Below, piece after piece: positions 24,505 through 33,485 of a DNA stretch of 64,000 bases; positions within the stretch are counted from its first letter, which is position 1, and every line of letters starts with the position of its first letter. A program made the position numbers and the translations under genes. This DNA comes from Hymenobacter psychrotolerans DSM 18569 (GTDB lineage Bacteria; Bacteroidota; Bacteroidia; Cytophagales; Hymenobacteraceae). A model generated the notes under the pieces. The model did no database searches and had not been told where the DNA came from. It saw nothing but the letters and a program-made list of their open reading frames with translations. The DNA is taken from positions 248,001 to 312,000 of the forward strand of contig NZ_FRAS01000002.1 in the NCBI RefSeq assembly GCF_900142395.1, in the 5' to 3' direction.

Positions 24505-26538
24505 CTACTTGCCGGTTACTTTGAACTCGGTGCGGCGGTTTTGCTGGCGGCCGGCTTTGGTAGTGTTGGGCGCTACGGGTTGGGTGTCGCCGTAGCCCGC
24601 GAAGGTAAGACGGTCCTTGGTTACGCCTTTGGTCACGAGGTAGTCTACCACTGCTTTGGCGCGACGCTGACTTAGGTCTTTGTTGTAGGCGGCGTTGCCA
24701 ACGTTGTCGGTGTGGCCGGATATTTCCAGGCGCAGGGCGGGCGTTTCGGCCAGCAGCTTCTGCAGGCGTTCCAGCTCCCCGGTGCTTTCCTTGCGCAGCG
24801 TGGCTTTATCAAAATCGAAGAAAATGTTGTTCAGCACCACCTTCACACCCACATCCAGCTTCTGCAGCTGAATGTCTTTCACCACCTCCGAATATGCCGC
24901 GCCCGCCGGTAAATCGAAGTTTTCGGAGTGGAACAGGTAGCCTTCCTGCCGGACCACGATGCCGTAGTTCAGGCCCGAAGGCAGCGAAACCAGGTAGCGG
25001 CCCGACTGCGCATTGGCCCGGAACGAGGCAATATTCTCGTTGCGTGAGTTGTCGATTACGTCGATGGTGGCTTCCAGCGGCTGCTTACTGGTGGCATCCG
25101 TCACGGTGCCTTTCAGAATAGTCACCTGGGCCGTGGCAACGGGTACCGGCGGGGCCAGCAGGGTTTCCTTCACGGGCTGCACGCGGGAGGCCAGCAGCTG
25201 GTCTTCCTGGCTCAGCACCGGCGGCTTTTCGGGCCCCAGAAACGTAATCTGGTAGATGTCTTTGGAGCCCATGCCATCGTCGCGGAAGGAGGAATAATAG
25301 CCGTGGCGGCCCGAGGCGGATATCACGAAAAACACGTCGTCGTCGGGGGTATTGATGGGCCAGCCCAGGTTTTCGGGGGCGCTCCACTGCCCATTCTGGT
25401 ACGTGGATTTGAAGATGTCGTAGCCGCCCATCGAGTTGTGGCCTTCCGATGAGAAGTACATCGTCTTGCCATCGGGGTGCAGAAATACGCCTTCCTCGCC
25501 GTAGGGGGTGTTGATGGTCAGGCCAAGGTTGACGGCCGGGCCGCGGCCCTCAATTTCAATCTTGTAGATGTCGCGCCCGCCCAGGCCGCCGGGTTTGTCG
25601 CTCACGAACAGCAGGCTGCGCCCATCCGGCGTGTAGGCCGCCGACGACTCGTGGGCCTTGCTGTTGATGCGGCTGCCGAGCTGGCGGGGCTTGCTCCACT
25701 CAGCGCCGCGCAGGTTGCTTTCATTCAGGTCGCCGCCGTTGTCTTCCACGTACACCAGCAGGCGCTGAGCATCGGGCGAAAGGCCTACGGTGGCATCGTG
25801 GCCGGCTGTATTCACCGTTTCGCCGAGGCCGCGCGCCGGTCCCCAGCTCTTGCCTTCCCGCACGCTCTGGTAGATATCTTCGAAGAACCCACCCGATTCG
25901 GGGTCTTTTTCGCCTCCGGTAGAGCCCTGGCGGCGCGAGGTAAACAGGATTACCGATTCATCGGCCGAAATAACGGGGCCGTAATCGGGATAAGGCGAGT
26001 TGACGCCCGGCCCGGCATTGTCCACGAATACCCGGATGGGCCTGGCTTCCAGCTTGCGGCCGTTTTCACACTCTTTTATCTTTTTCTGGATGTCCTGCGT
26101 GAAGCCAGCCGTATTCTTGGTGCCCGTGGCGGGCGTGGCCTGCTTGTACTCGGCTGTGGCTTCCTGCCACTTGCCGTTGAGGTGCAGCCCGCGTCCCAGC
26201 AGGTAGTGAATGCGCGGATCGACGCCGGAATTGAGCTGATACGCCTTTTGCAGGTAAGCCAGCGCCCGCGGCTTGAACCCCGAATGCAGGTAACAGTCCC
26301 CGATTTTGAGGTTGAGCTCAGCGTTTTCGGAATTGAACTTCTGGGCCTCCAGGTAATGCGGCAGCGCCTGCTCGTAGCGCGGCGGGTCGTTCTGGTACCA
26401 TTCGTCACCGAGCTTGATGGACTTCAGGGCAGCCTTCAGGCCATCTTTATTTGAGCTGAACTGCTCCTTGCTGAACTCCACGCTCTGCGCCTGGGCCGCC
26501 GAAGAAAGCAGCAGGAAGGCGAGTAAGTATTTGTACAT
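24505..26538 (-). CDS. OmpA-family protein with TPR and PD40 propeller
   Basis: This 677-aa envelope protein has a signal peptide (MYKYLLAFLLLSSAAQA), then TPR-like helices (about 25-145) and a WD40-like PD40 propeller (about 170-450; e.g. AAYTPDGRSLLFVSDKPGG and FLHPDGKTMYFSSEGHNSMG). A carboxypeptidase-regulatory-like domain follows (about 475-555), then a C-terminal OmpA peptidoglycan-binding domain (about 565-677; SGHTDNVGNAAYNKDLSQRR). This architecture is common in Bacteroidota, and relatives take part in gliding and T9SS function (PorE type). The precise role here is not shown. A TPR gene lies just upstream on the same strand. Confidence 0.9.
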   Translation of the reverse strand: MYKYLLAFLLLSSAAQAQSVEFSKEQFSSNKDGLKAALKSIKLGDEWYQNDPPRYEQALPHYLEAQKFNSENAELNLKIGDCYLHSGFKPRALAYLQKAYQLNSGVDPRIHYLLGRGLHLNGKWQEATAEYKQATPATGTKNTAGFTQDIQKKIKECENGRKLEARPIRVFVDNAGPGVNSPYPDYGPVISADESVILFTSRRQGSTGGEKDPESGGFFEDIYQSVREGKSWGPARGLGETVNTAGHDATVGLSPDAQRLLVYVEDNGGDLNESNLRGAEWSKPRQLGSRINSKAHESSAAYTPDGRSLLFVSDKPGGLGGRDIYKIEIEGRGPAVNLGLTINTPYGEEGVFLHPDGKTMYFSSEGHNSMGGYDIFKSTYQNGQWSAPENLGWPINTPDDDVFFVISASGRHGYYSSFRDDGMGSKDIYQITFLGPEKPPVLSQEDQLLASRVQPVKETLLAPPVPVATAQVTILKGTVTDATSKQPLEATIDVIDNSRNENIASFRANAQSGRYLVSLPSGLNYGIVVRQEGYLFHSENFDLPAGAAYSEVVKDIQLQKLDVGVKVVLNNIFFDFDKATLRKESTGELERLQKLLAETPALRLEISGHTDNVGNAAYNKDLSQRRAKAVVDYLVTKGVTKDRLTFAGYGDTQPVAPNTTKAGRQQNRRTEFKVTGK

Positions 26539-26610
26539 AAAATGAAATCTGGGAAGCCCGTGGGCGCACCGCAGGGTAGCGTATGCCGCCGGAGCTGATA
26601 AGTACAGAGA

Positions 26611-27675
26611 CTATTCGCCGCAGCCGGAGTTGGCGGCGTAGTTGTTGCCGATTTCCAGGCCCAGCTCGGCGGCTTTGCGCCAGTCCTGGCAGGCGCCGTC
26701 GGCGTTGCGGAGCATTTCGCGGGCGTGGCCCCGGTTGAGGTAGGCTTCGGCGTACGTGGGGTTCAGCGCAATGGCCTTGCTGGCGTCGGCGTCGGCTTTT
26801 TTGTAGTCTTCGAGCTTGAGGTAAGCGGCGGCGCGGTTGTTCCAGGCAAAGGCGTAAGAGGCATCCAGCTCCGTGGCCCGGCCAAAGTCCTCAGCCGCTC
26901 CTTTGTAGTCGCCGGCCTCAAAGCGGGCGGCGCCGCGGTTGGTGTAGGCGGTTGGGTTGTCCTGCTTTTTGCGCAGATACTCCGTGTAATCGGCCAGAGC
27001 ACCTTTCAGGTCGCCGGCGCGGCGCCTGGTGCCGGCGCGGTTCAGCAGGGCCGGAAGCAGCTCGGGCTGAAGCGCCAGGGCCTTGGTGTAGCTCTGGATG
27101 GCTGCGGGATATTCCTGCAGCTGCCGCTCGGCGCTGGCCCGGTCGTGCCAGGCGTAGGCGTAGTTGGGGTCCGCTTTGGTGGCCTGGTCGAAATCTGCCT
27201 TGGCCGCCTTGTAGTCGCCTTTTTCAAAGCGTAGCGCCCCGCGGTAGTACCAGGCTGGCGCATAGGCCGGCGTAGCTTCCACGGCTTTCGAGTAGTCCTG
27301 CTCGGCTTCAGTGGGCTGCTGCAGCGCCTCCCGGGCCTGGCCACGCCCAAAGTAGGCCGTGCCATCCTTGGGGTCGAGCTTGAGGGCGGCATCGTAGTCA
27401 TGCACGGCGGGCTGGTAGTCTTTCAGCTCGTAGCGGGTGGTGGCGCGGTTGTAGTAAGCCCGGGCGAAATCAGGGCGTAGCGTCAGAGCCTTGTCAAAAT
27501 CCAGCAGCGCGGCACGGTAGCTTTTCTGATTGAACTTGGCTACCCCGCTGTTGTAGAGCTTCTCGGCCTGCTGAGCCGGTGGTAGGGTAGAAGCCCGCAC
27601 CGTATCTACCTGGGCCTGCGCAGCAAGGGCCGGCAGACTAAGTGCGGCAATAAGAAGTATCGATTTGTGCATCAT
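26611..27675 (-). CDS. Exported TPR-repeat protein
   Basis: This 354-aa protein has a signal peptide (MMHKSILLIAALSLPALAAQA) followed by roughly nine tetratricopeptide repeats over nearly the whole length, e.g. ARAYYNRATTRYELKDYQPA and AYAWHDRASAERQLQEYPAA. It ends with a Sel1-like unit (GHAREMLRNADGACQDWRKA) and two cysteines. TPR scaffolds bind proteins; the partner is unknown. It precedes the TPR/OmpA gene on the same strand with 72 bases between, so both may work in the same envelope complex. Confidence 0.88.
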   Translation of the reverse strand: MMHKSILLIAALSLPALAAQAQVDTVRASTLPPAQQAEKLYNSGVAKFNQKSYRAALLDFDKALTLRPDFARAYYNRATTRYELKDYQPAVHDYDAALKLDPKDGTAYFGRGQAREALQQPTEAEQDYSKAVEATPAYAPAWYYRGALRFEKGDYKAAKADFDQATKADPNYAYAWHDRASAERQLQEYPAAIQSYTKALALQPELLPALLNRAGTRRRAGDLKGALADYTEYLRKKQDNPTAYTNRGAARFEAGDYKGAAEDFGRATELDASYAFAWNNRAAAYLKLEDYKKADADASKAIALNPTYAEAYLNRGHAREMLRNADGACQDWRKAAELGLEIGNNYAANSGCGE

Positions 27676-27790
27676 ATCCGGCCGGGTTGCTTCGGCAGGA
27701 TAAATGTAATTTTAATTGCGCAAACGCCAGAAATTCAACTTAATATTTGTTTGATAGTATAATTATGGCAAGATGAAGTAGTAGCCGGGC

Positions 27791-28090
27791 TTAGGCTTGC
27801 CCAGGCCATTGGGTCCGGGCCAGTGCTTCCCATTCGGCGCGGATACTGCCGCTAAACGCGGGCCGCCCTGCCCGGCGGTACCAGTAGGCAGCATTGCTGG
27901 CGTCGCCTTTCTGCCGGTGCAGCAGCGCGTGCAGCCAATCGAAATGGGGCGTGCCTTCATGTGCCTGCGCAATGTCGTGGGCGGTCCTCCATTCGTCACG
28001 GCCGGCGTGCCAGAGCGCGCGCAGCAGGGGCGAAAGAGCATCGGAGGCAGCGTGGTGCGTGAGAGAATCGGCAAATTCGTTGTACTTCAT
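27791..28090 (-). CDS. Small conserved protein of unknown function
   Basis: This 99-aa protein has no signal peptide. The segment DEWRTAHDIAQAHEGTPHFD, followed by WLHALLHRQKGDASNAAYWYRRAGR, recalls a small conserved family known from several phyla, often described only as hypothetical. It is helical with many Trp, His and Tyr, reminiscent of a single TPR-like unit. It diverges from the bacilliredoxin gene, 194 bases away. I trust it as a gene but not any function. Confidence 0.7.
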   Translation of the reverse strand: MKYNEFADSLTHHAASDALSPLLRALWHAGRDEWRTAHDIAQAHEGTPHFDWLHALLHRQKGDASNAAYWYRRAGRPAFSGSIRAEWEALARTQWPGQA

Positions 28091-28218
28091 ATCTCTACAG
28101 GGCGTGAATGGTGGGGAACTGGGAGCTTACGCGTCGGGCGAAACTTCTGCTGCTGTAAACTTCTCAGGTGGCATTGGGGTTGAATACGCCAACTGCAGGA
28201 GGGCCGCCACTATTTGCG

Positions 28219-28226
28219 TATTTTTG
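28219..28226 (+). promoter_or_regulatory. Putative -7 element (TATTTTTG) upstream of the bacilliredoxin gene
   Basis: TATTTTTG matches TAnnTTTG exactly and is 58 bases before the ATG. No TTG is found at the ideal -33 spacing. Confidence 0.4.
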
Positions 28227-28284
28227 TAGCGGCGGCTGCAAACCACAGTCCGTTATGTTTCACTTTCACGCCTAGCTTTTACCT

Positions 28285-28707
28285 ATGGCTACGTACCCCG
28301 AATACATGGTTGCCCCGATTCGCCAGGACCTCGTTGAGGCCGGCTTCGAGCAGCTGATGACCCCCGAAGAAGTGGACTCCGTCCTGAACGAGCAGAAAGG
28401 CACCGTGCTGGTGGCCGTCAACTCGGTGTGCGGCTGCGCAGCTTCCAAAGCCCGCCCGGCCCTGAAAATGGCCATTTCCAGCTCCGACAAGAAGCCCGCG
28501 AAACTTGTAACCGTATTTGCCGGCATGGAAACCGATGCCGTAGCCAAAGTGCGCGAGCATCTGCTGCCGTATCCGCCCAGCAGCCCCAGCATTGCACTGT
28601 TCAAAGACGGTGAGCTGGTGCACATGATTGAGCGCTACCACATCGAAGGCAACGACCTGATGCGTATCGTCAACAACCTGCAGGGCGCTTTTGAGGAGTA
28701 CTGCTAG
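28285..28707 (+). CDS. BrxA/BrxB-family bacilliredoxin
   Basis: This 140-aa thioredoxin-fold protein has the family CGC motif in VNSVCGCAASKARPAL, and ends in a conserved C-terminal Cys (EEYC). BrxA/BrxB proteins (YphP/YqiW) remove bacillithiol from oxidised proteins in the cytoplasm, which fits Bacteroidota that make bacillithiol. Length is normal. Its stop codon directly abuts a 52-bp inverted repeat, and recQ is convergent on the other side. Confidence 0.93.
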   Translation: MATYPEYMVAPIRQDLVEAGFEQLMTPEEVDSVLNEQKGTVLVAVNSVCGCAASKARPALKMAISSSDKKPAKLVTVFAGMETDAVAKVREHLLPYPPSSPSIALFKDGELVHMIERYHIEGNDLMRIVNNLQGAFEEYC

Positions 28708-28874
28708 AACGCGGATTTTGCAGATTAGCGCGGATTAGTCGGATTTTGGTGACGATTATCCGGGCCGTTTGCGAGTGACCCCAAGCAAAAAGGCTTGCCA
28801 TCTGGCAAGCCTTTTTGCTTTTTAATCGTCACCAAAATCCGACTAATCCGCGCTAATCTGCAAAATCCGCGTTC
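28707..28874. repeat. Perfect 52-bp inverted repeat filling a convergent gap
   Basis: The arms 28707-28758 and 28823-28874 are perfect reverse complements. Each contains four GATT words at 9-10 base spacing. The left arm starts at the last base of the bacilliredoxin TAG; the right arm ends one base before the recQ TAG (28877-28875). The 64-base spacer holds a separate terminator hairpin. It may be a repetitive or mobile-type element, or a specialised bidirectional terminator. Confidence 0.95.
28796..28818 (+). terminator. Terminator hairpin in the centre of the inverted repeat
   Basis: AAAAAGGCTTGCCA and TGGCAAGCCTTTTT pair around TC, with T runs on both strands. It can end both the bacilliredoxin and recQ transcripts. 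The full paired stretch extends a few bases to each side. Confidence 0.85.
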
Positions 28875-31076
28875 CTAGTTAGCCACTTCGCTCAGAAACT
28901 TGATGCGCATCAGGCGAATGTCCTCCTCGGTGTACTCATCGGTGCCCAGCTCCTTTAGTGCCACCGCAATGTTGTCGGTGCTGGCCGACATGAAGTAGTC
29001 GTAGATTTCGTCCTGGCGCTCGTGGTCCAGCACGCCGTCGATATAATAGTCAAGGTTGAGCTTGGTGCCGGAGTAGCAGATGTGCTCGATTTCCTCCATC
29101 AGCTCGCGCATATCAATGCCCTTCGAGGAAGCAATTTCCTCCAGGTCCATCTTTTTGTCGATCTGCTGAATGATGTAAATCTTGATTTTGGACTTGTTGA
29201 CGGCCGATTTTACCACCACATCGGTAGCCGTTTCGATGTCGTTGTCGTCCACGTACTTTTTGATGAGCGCCAGGAACGGCGTGCCGAATTTGGTGGCCTT
29301 GCCCTGGCCTACGCCGCCCACATGGGCGAGGTCGTCCATCTTCAGCGGGAAGGTGGTAGCCATTTCCTTGAGCGACGGATCCTGAAAGAGCACGTACGGC
29401 GGCAGGTTTTTCTCCTTGGCTATCTTTTTGCGCAGGTCTTTCAGCATCTGGAACAGGGCCTCGTCGTGGCCGGCGGCCTGCTGCACCTCTTCCTGCTCCT
29501 GCTCTTCCTTCACCTCCTCCTCGTAGTTGTGGTCTTTGGTGAGCTTAATAGAATGGGGGTTTTCGATGAAGTCCATACCCTTGTCGGTGATTTTTGCAAC
29601 GCCAAAGTTTTCAATATCCTTCTCCAGTAAACCAAAAATCAGGCACTGCCGCAACAGCGAATGCCAGAACTGGGCATCGTGGTGCTTGCCTTGTCCGTAG
29701 ATGGGCAGGCCGTTGTGGCCATAGCTCTCTATGTGCGCGTTGTTCATACCCATTAATACGGTGCCGATGTGGTCGAGGCCGAACCGCTGCTCGGTTTGTA
29801 CCACGGCTTTCAGCGCCATAGCCACTTCGTCTTTAGCCTCAAACTTCTCCTTGGGGTGCTTGCAGTTGTCGCAGAAGCCGCAGTCTTTCGGGTAGGTTTC
29901 GCCGAAATAGTGCAGCAGTTGCTTGCGCCGGCACACCGCCGAGTCGGCGTAGTTGGCCATTTCCTGCAGCAGCAGCTTGGAGTTGTCGCGCTCCGTTACG
30001 GGCTTGTCCTTGTTGAACTTCTCCAGCTTCACGATGTCGTCGTAGCTGTAGAACATCAGGCAGTCACCGTCCAGCCCGTCGCGGCCGCCGCGGCCGGTTT
30101 CCTGGTAGTAGCCTTCTATGCTTTTGGGCGTGTCGTAGTGAATCACGAAGCGCACATCGGGCTTGTCGATGCCCATTCCGAAGGCAATGGTCGCCACAAT
30201 CACGTCAGCATCCTCATTGAGGAAGGCGTCCTGGTTGGCCATGCGCACGTGCGGGTCGAGGCCGGCGTGGTAGGGCAGGGCCCGCACGTCGTTTACTTTC
30301 AGCAGCTCCGCAATTTCCTCCACCTTCTTGCGGCTCAGGCAGTAAATGATGCCTGCCAGGCCTTTGCGCTGCTTCACGTACTGAATCAGCTGCTTTTTGG
30401 TGTTGTGCTTGGGCCGCACCTCGTAGTAGAGGTTGGTGCGGTTGAAGCTGGTCTTGAACACCGAGGCGTCGTCCATCTGCAGGTTCTTCTGGATGTCGAG
30501 CTGCACTTTGGGCGTGGCCGTGGCCGTGAGGGCAATGATGGGTACCTGCCCGATGTTGTCGATGATGCCCCGGATGCGGCGGTACTCAGGCCGAAAGTCG
30601 TGGCCCCACTCCGAAATGCAGTGCGCCTCGTCAATAGCGACAAACGAAATGGTGGCCTTCTGCAGGAAGTCGATGGTTTCGTCTTTGGTCAGGCTCTCGG
30701 GCGCTACGTACAGCAGCTTCACCTCGCCGCTGATAACGTCCTTCTTGACCCGGTTGATTTCCGACTTGCTCAGCGTCGAGTTCAGAAACTGGGCATTCAC
30801 GCCGAAGGCGTTCAGCTGGTCGACCTGGTTTTTCATCAGGGCGATGAGCGGCGAAATAACGATGGCCGTGCCGGGCAGCACCAGCGCCGGCAATTGGTAG
30901 CAAAGGCTTTTGCCCGCACCGGTAGGCATAATCACGAAGGTATTGTGGCCTTCGATGACGTTCTGAATGATGGCTTCCTGCGTACCGCGGAACTGACCGT
31001 ACCCAAAAACTTCCTTTAACTTGCCCTTCAAATCAGGTGTTGATCTGACTACGGTGTTCACTGCTGGCATCGACAT
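28875..31076 (-). CDS. recQ: ATP-dependent DNA helicase RecQ
   Basis: The product (about 733 aa) unwinds DNA 3'-5' in recombination and replication repair. It has motif I MPTGAGKSLCYQLPAL, DEAH in IDEAHCISEWGHDFRPEY, the arginine-rich ETGRGGRDG motif VI, and the RecQ-C zinc site (CRRKQLLHYF with CGFCDNC). An HRDC domain lies near 540-625 (VGGVGQGKATKFG). A charged linker (about 510-530) and an extra C-terminal helical region make it longer than E. coli RecQ, as usual in Bacteroidota. The start is either ATG at 31076 or 31070; a GTG at 31082 is less likely. It is divergent from the KdsD-like gene. Confidence 0.96.
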   Translation of the reverse strand: MSMPAVNTVVRSTPDLKGKLKEVFGYGQFRGTQEAIIQNVIEGHNTFVIMPTGAGKSLCYQLPALVLPGTAIVISPLIALMKNQVDQLNAFGVNAQFLNSTLSKSEINRVKKDVISGEVKLLYVAPESLTKDETIDFLQKATISFVAIDEAHCISEWGHDFRPEYRRIRGIIDNIGQVPIIALTATATPKVQLDIQKNLQMDDASVFKTSFNRTNLYYEVRPKHNTKKQLIQYVKQRKGLAGIIYCLSRKKVEEIAELLKVNDVRALPYHAGLDPHVRMANQDAFLNEDADVIVATIAFGMGIDKPDVRFVIHYDTPKSIEGYYQETGRGGRDGLDGDCLMFYSYDDIVKLEKFNKDKPVTERDNSKLLLQEMANYADSAVCRRKQLLHYFGETYPKDCGFCDNCKHPKEKFEAKDEVAMALKAVVQTEQRFGLDHIGTVLMGMNNAHIESYGHNGLPIYGQGKHHDAQFWHSLLRQCLIFGLLEKDIENFGVAKITDKGMDFIENPHSIKLTKDHNYEEEVKEEQEQEEVQQAAGHDEALFQMLKDLRKKIAKEKNLPPYVLFQDPSLKEMATTFPLKMDDLAHVGGVGQGKATKFGTPFLALIKKYVDDNDIETATDVVVKSAVNKSKIKIYIIQQIDKKMDLEEIASSKGIDMRELMEEIEHICYSGTKLNLDYYIDGVLDHERQDEIYDYFMSASTDNIAVALKELGTDEYTEEDIRLMRIKFLSEVAN

Positions 31077-31240
31077 CCTCACTTACTCGGTTGGGAAATT
31101 CAGATAGGTTTTCGGCGCCTGGCGCAGGTTGCCTATCTCAATCTAGGGATTTTTGAAGTATTCGGTAGCGTGTAGCGGGCAAAAAGACAAAACCTTGTTT
31201 CGTGCACGGCCCTTCCACGCAATACCTAATCAAATTTAGA

Positions 31241-32218
31241 TTGAAACCACATAACGAACTTCATTCTATTGCAAAAAATGTGCTTTTGCATGAAGCAGAG
31301 GCCATCCGGGGCGTAGCGGAAGCCATTGCGCAAACACCGGATTTTGCACAATGCATAGAGGCGATTTTGTCTTTGCGGGGTCGGGTCGTCGTAACGGGGA
31401 TTGGTAAAAGCGCCCACATTGCCGGCAAGATTGTGGCCACATTGAACTCCACGGGTACGCCAGCGCTGTTTATGCACGCTGCCGACGCCATCCACGGCGA
31501 CCTCGGCATGATTCAGCCCGACGATTTTGTGGTGGCCATCAGCAAGAGCGGCGACACGCCCGAAATAAAAGTGCTGGTGCCCCTGCTCAAGCGCAAAGGC
31601 GTGCCGCTGGCGGCTCTCGTCAGCAACGCCGACTCCTACCTGGCCCAGCAGGCCACCTACGTGCTGCACGCGCCCGTCGATAGGGAAGCCTGCCCCCACA
31701 ATCTGGCTCCCACCACCAGCACCACGGCCGCCCTGGCCCTCGGCGATGCGCTGGCCGTGTGCCTGCTCGAAAGCCGGGAGTTTACGCGGCAGGATTTTGC
31801 GCGTCTGCACCCCGGCGGTACCCTCGGCAAGCAGCTCTATTTGAAAGTAGGCGACCTGAGCCGGCAGAACCAGCAGCCGCAGGTGCTCGATACCGCGCCC
31901 CTGAAGGACATTATTCTCGAAATTTCCGGCAAGCGCCTCGGGGCTACCGCCGTGCTGACAGCCAGCGGCCAGTTGGAAGGCATCATCACGGACGGTGATT
32001 TGCGCCGCATGCTGACCACCTTTGCCGGCCGCCTGGAAGACGTGCGTGCCCGCGACATCCTGACGGCCAATCCGGTAAGCGTAGACGTGGACGATTTTGC
32101 GGTAGAAGCCCTGGCGCGCATGCAGCAGCGCAATATCACGCAGCTTATCGTCACGGAGCAGGAGCGTTTCAGTGGTTTTATCCACCTGCATGATCTGCTG
32201 CGCGAAGGCCTCGTATAG
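31241..32218 (+). CDS. Arabinose-5-phosphate isomerase (KdsD/KpsF type)
   Basis: This protein interconverts ribulose-5-phosphate and arabinose-5-phosphate, the first step to Kdo in LPS. It has an N-terminal SIS domain (VVVTGIGKSAHIAGKIVATL, STGTPALFMHAADAIHGDLG, SKSGDTPE) and two CBS domains in the C-terminal third (about 205-325). No ATG is available near the start. A TTG at 31241 gives MKPHNELHSIAKN, which matches the family's normal beginning; a GTG at 31202 would add 13 residues. It is divergent from recQ, an arrangement I associate with Bacteroidota. Confidence 0.92.
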   Translation: MKPHNELHSIAKNVLLHEAEAIRGVAEAIAQTPDFAQCIEAILSLRGRVVVTGIGKSAHIAGKIVATLNSTGTPALFMHAADAIHGDLGMIQPDDFVVAISKSGDTPEIKVLVPLLKRKGVPLAALVSNADSYLAQQATYVLHAPVDREACPHNLAPTTSTTAALALGDALAVCLLESREFTRQDFARLHPGGTLGKQLYLKVGDLSRQNQQPQVLDTAPLKDIILEISGKRLGATAVLTASGQLEGIITDGDLRRMLTTFAGRLEDVRARDILTANPVSVDVDDFAVEALARMQQRNITQLIVTEQERFSGFIHLHDLLREGLV

Positions 32219-32319
32219 CGCGGTGCCTGCCTCTTGTCTGACAAAATCAGATATTTGCAGCACCCAAACCAGCAACGGCTCAATCCCTGAGGCACAGGTG
32301 GGCTTTCCCGGACCCGATT

Positions 32320-33408
32320 ATGATTCAACAAACTTACCTCGTGGTAATGGCCGGCGGTATTGGCAGCCGTTTCTGGCCTTTTAGCCGTACCAGCCACCCC
32401 AAGCAGTTTCACGACGTGCTGGGCGTAGGCCGCTCTATGCTACAGCTCACCGTCGACCGTTTTGCCGGCATCTGCCCGCCCGAAAACGTGTTCGTCGTCA
32501 CCAATCGTGACTACCAGGAACTGGTGCAGCAGCACTTGCCCGAGCTTCCCGCCGACCAGATTCTGGGAGAGCCTATCGGCCGCAATACGGCGCCGTGTAT
32601 TGCGTATGCCAGCTACCGCATTGCGCAGCGCGACCCGCAGGCCGTGGTGATTGTGACGCCCGCCGACCACGCCGTGCAGCGCGAAGACGAGTTCCGGCGC
32701 GTGATTTCGCTGGCCGTAGACGCCGCTCGCACCCAGGAAGTGCTCATCACGCTCGGCATCCAGCCTTCGCGCCCCGACACCGGCTACGGCTACATTCAGT
32801 ACATGGATGATGAAGCCAGCAGCCTGCCGAATGGCCTGAGAAAGGTGAAGACATTCACGGAAAAGCCGAATCTGGAGCTGGCCAACATGTTCCTGGCCAG
32901 CGGCGACTTTCTCTGGAACTCCGGCCTGTTTGTGTGGCGCGCCAACGTAATCCTGAAGGCCTTCCACAATTACCTGAGCGACATATCGGAGGTGTTTGAG
33001 GAGGGGAGTGCTCAGCTGGGGACTTCGCAGGAGGAAGAGTTCATCACGGCAGCTTACTCACGCTGCCGCAACATTAGCATCGACTATGGTGTGATGGAAA
33101 AGGCGGACAATGTGTATGTGCTGCCCGCCGACTTCGGGTGGAGCGACCTGGGTACCTGGGACTCGCTGCACCGCATAGGCCGCCGCGACGACAACGGCAA
33201 CGTGGTAGACGGCGACGCCATTCTGTATGACACGCAGGAATGCGTTATCAAAACGCCCGCTGAGCGGCTGGTAGTAGTGCAGGGCCTCGAAGGCTACATT
33301 GTGGCCGAATATGACAACGTGCTGCTGATCTGCAAACGCACCGAAGAGCAACGCGTGAAGGAGTTTGTGGCCGATGTAAAAGCCAAGAAAGGCGCCGGCT
33401 ACAACTAA
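32320..33408 (+). CDS. manC: Mannose-1-phosphate guanylyltransferase
   Basis: This 362-aa enzyme makes GDP-mannose from mannose-1-phosphate and GTP. The nucleotidyltransferase signature reads MAGGIGSRFWPFSRTSHPKQF near the N-terminus; TEKPNLELA and FLWNSGLFVW are further family motifs. It lacks the C-terminal phosphomannose isomerase domain of bifunctional ManC. GDP-mannose could feed fucose synthesis, capsule and lipid-linked mannose for glycosylation. It follows the KdsD-like gene by 101 bases. Confidence 0.93.
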   Translation: MIQQTYLVVMAGGIGSRFWPFSRTSHPKQFHDVLGVGRSMLQLTVDRFAGICPPENVFVVTNRDYQELVQQHLPELPADQILGEPIGRNTAPCIAYASYRIAQRDPQAVVIVTPADHAVQREDEFRRVISLAVDAARTQEVLITLGIQPSRPDTGYGYIQYMDDEASSLPNGLRKVKTFTEKPNLELANMFLASGDFLWNSGLFVWRANVILKAFHNYLSDISEVFEEGSAQLGTSQEEEFITAAYSRCRNISIDYGVMEKADNVYVLPADFGWSDLGTWDSLHRIGRRDDNGNVVDGDAILYDTQECVIKTPAERLVVVQGLEGYIVAEYDNVLLICKRTEEQRVKEFVADVKAKKGAGYN

Positions 33409-33424
33409 AAGCCGCGCACAGATC

Positions 33425-33466
33425 CAAACAAAAAGGCCGGGCTCTTGAGCCCGGCCTTTTTGTTTG
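33425..33466. terminator. Bidirectional intrinsic terminator, manC/rlmB
   Basis: Perfect 20-bp arms around TT contain AAAAAGGCCGGGCTC and its complement. The T run is present on both strands, so it serves the two convergent genes. Confidence 0.9.
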
Positions 33467-33485
33467 TAGTAAGTAAAGTGGCTGG

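Noticed and set aside
29769..31019. 416-codon plus-strand frame opposite recQ
   Set aside because: Antisense shadow of recQ; no signal or domain.
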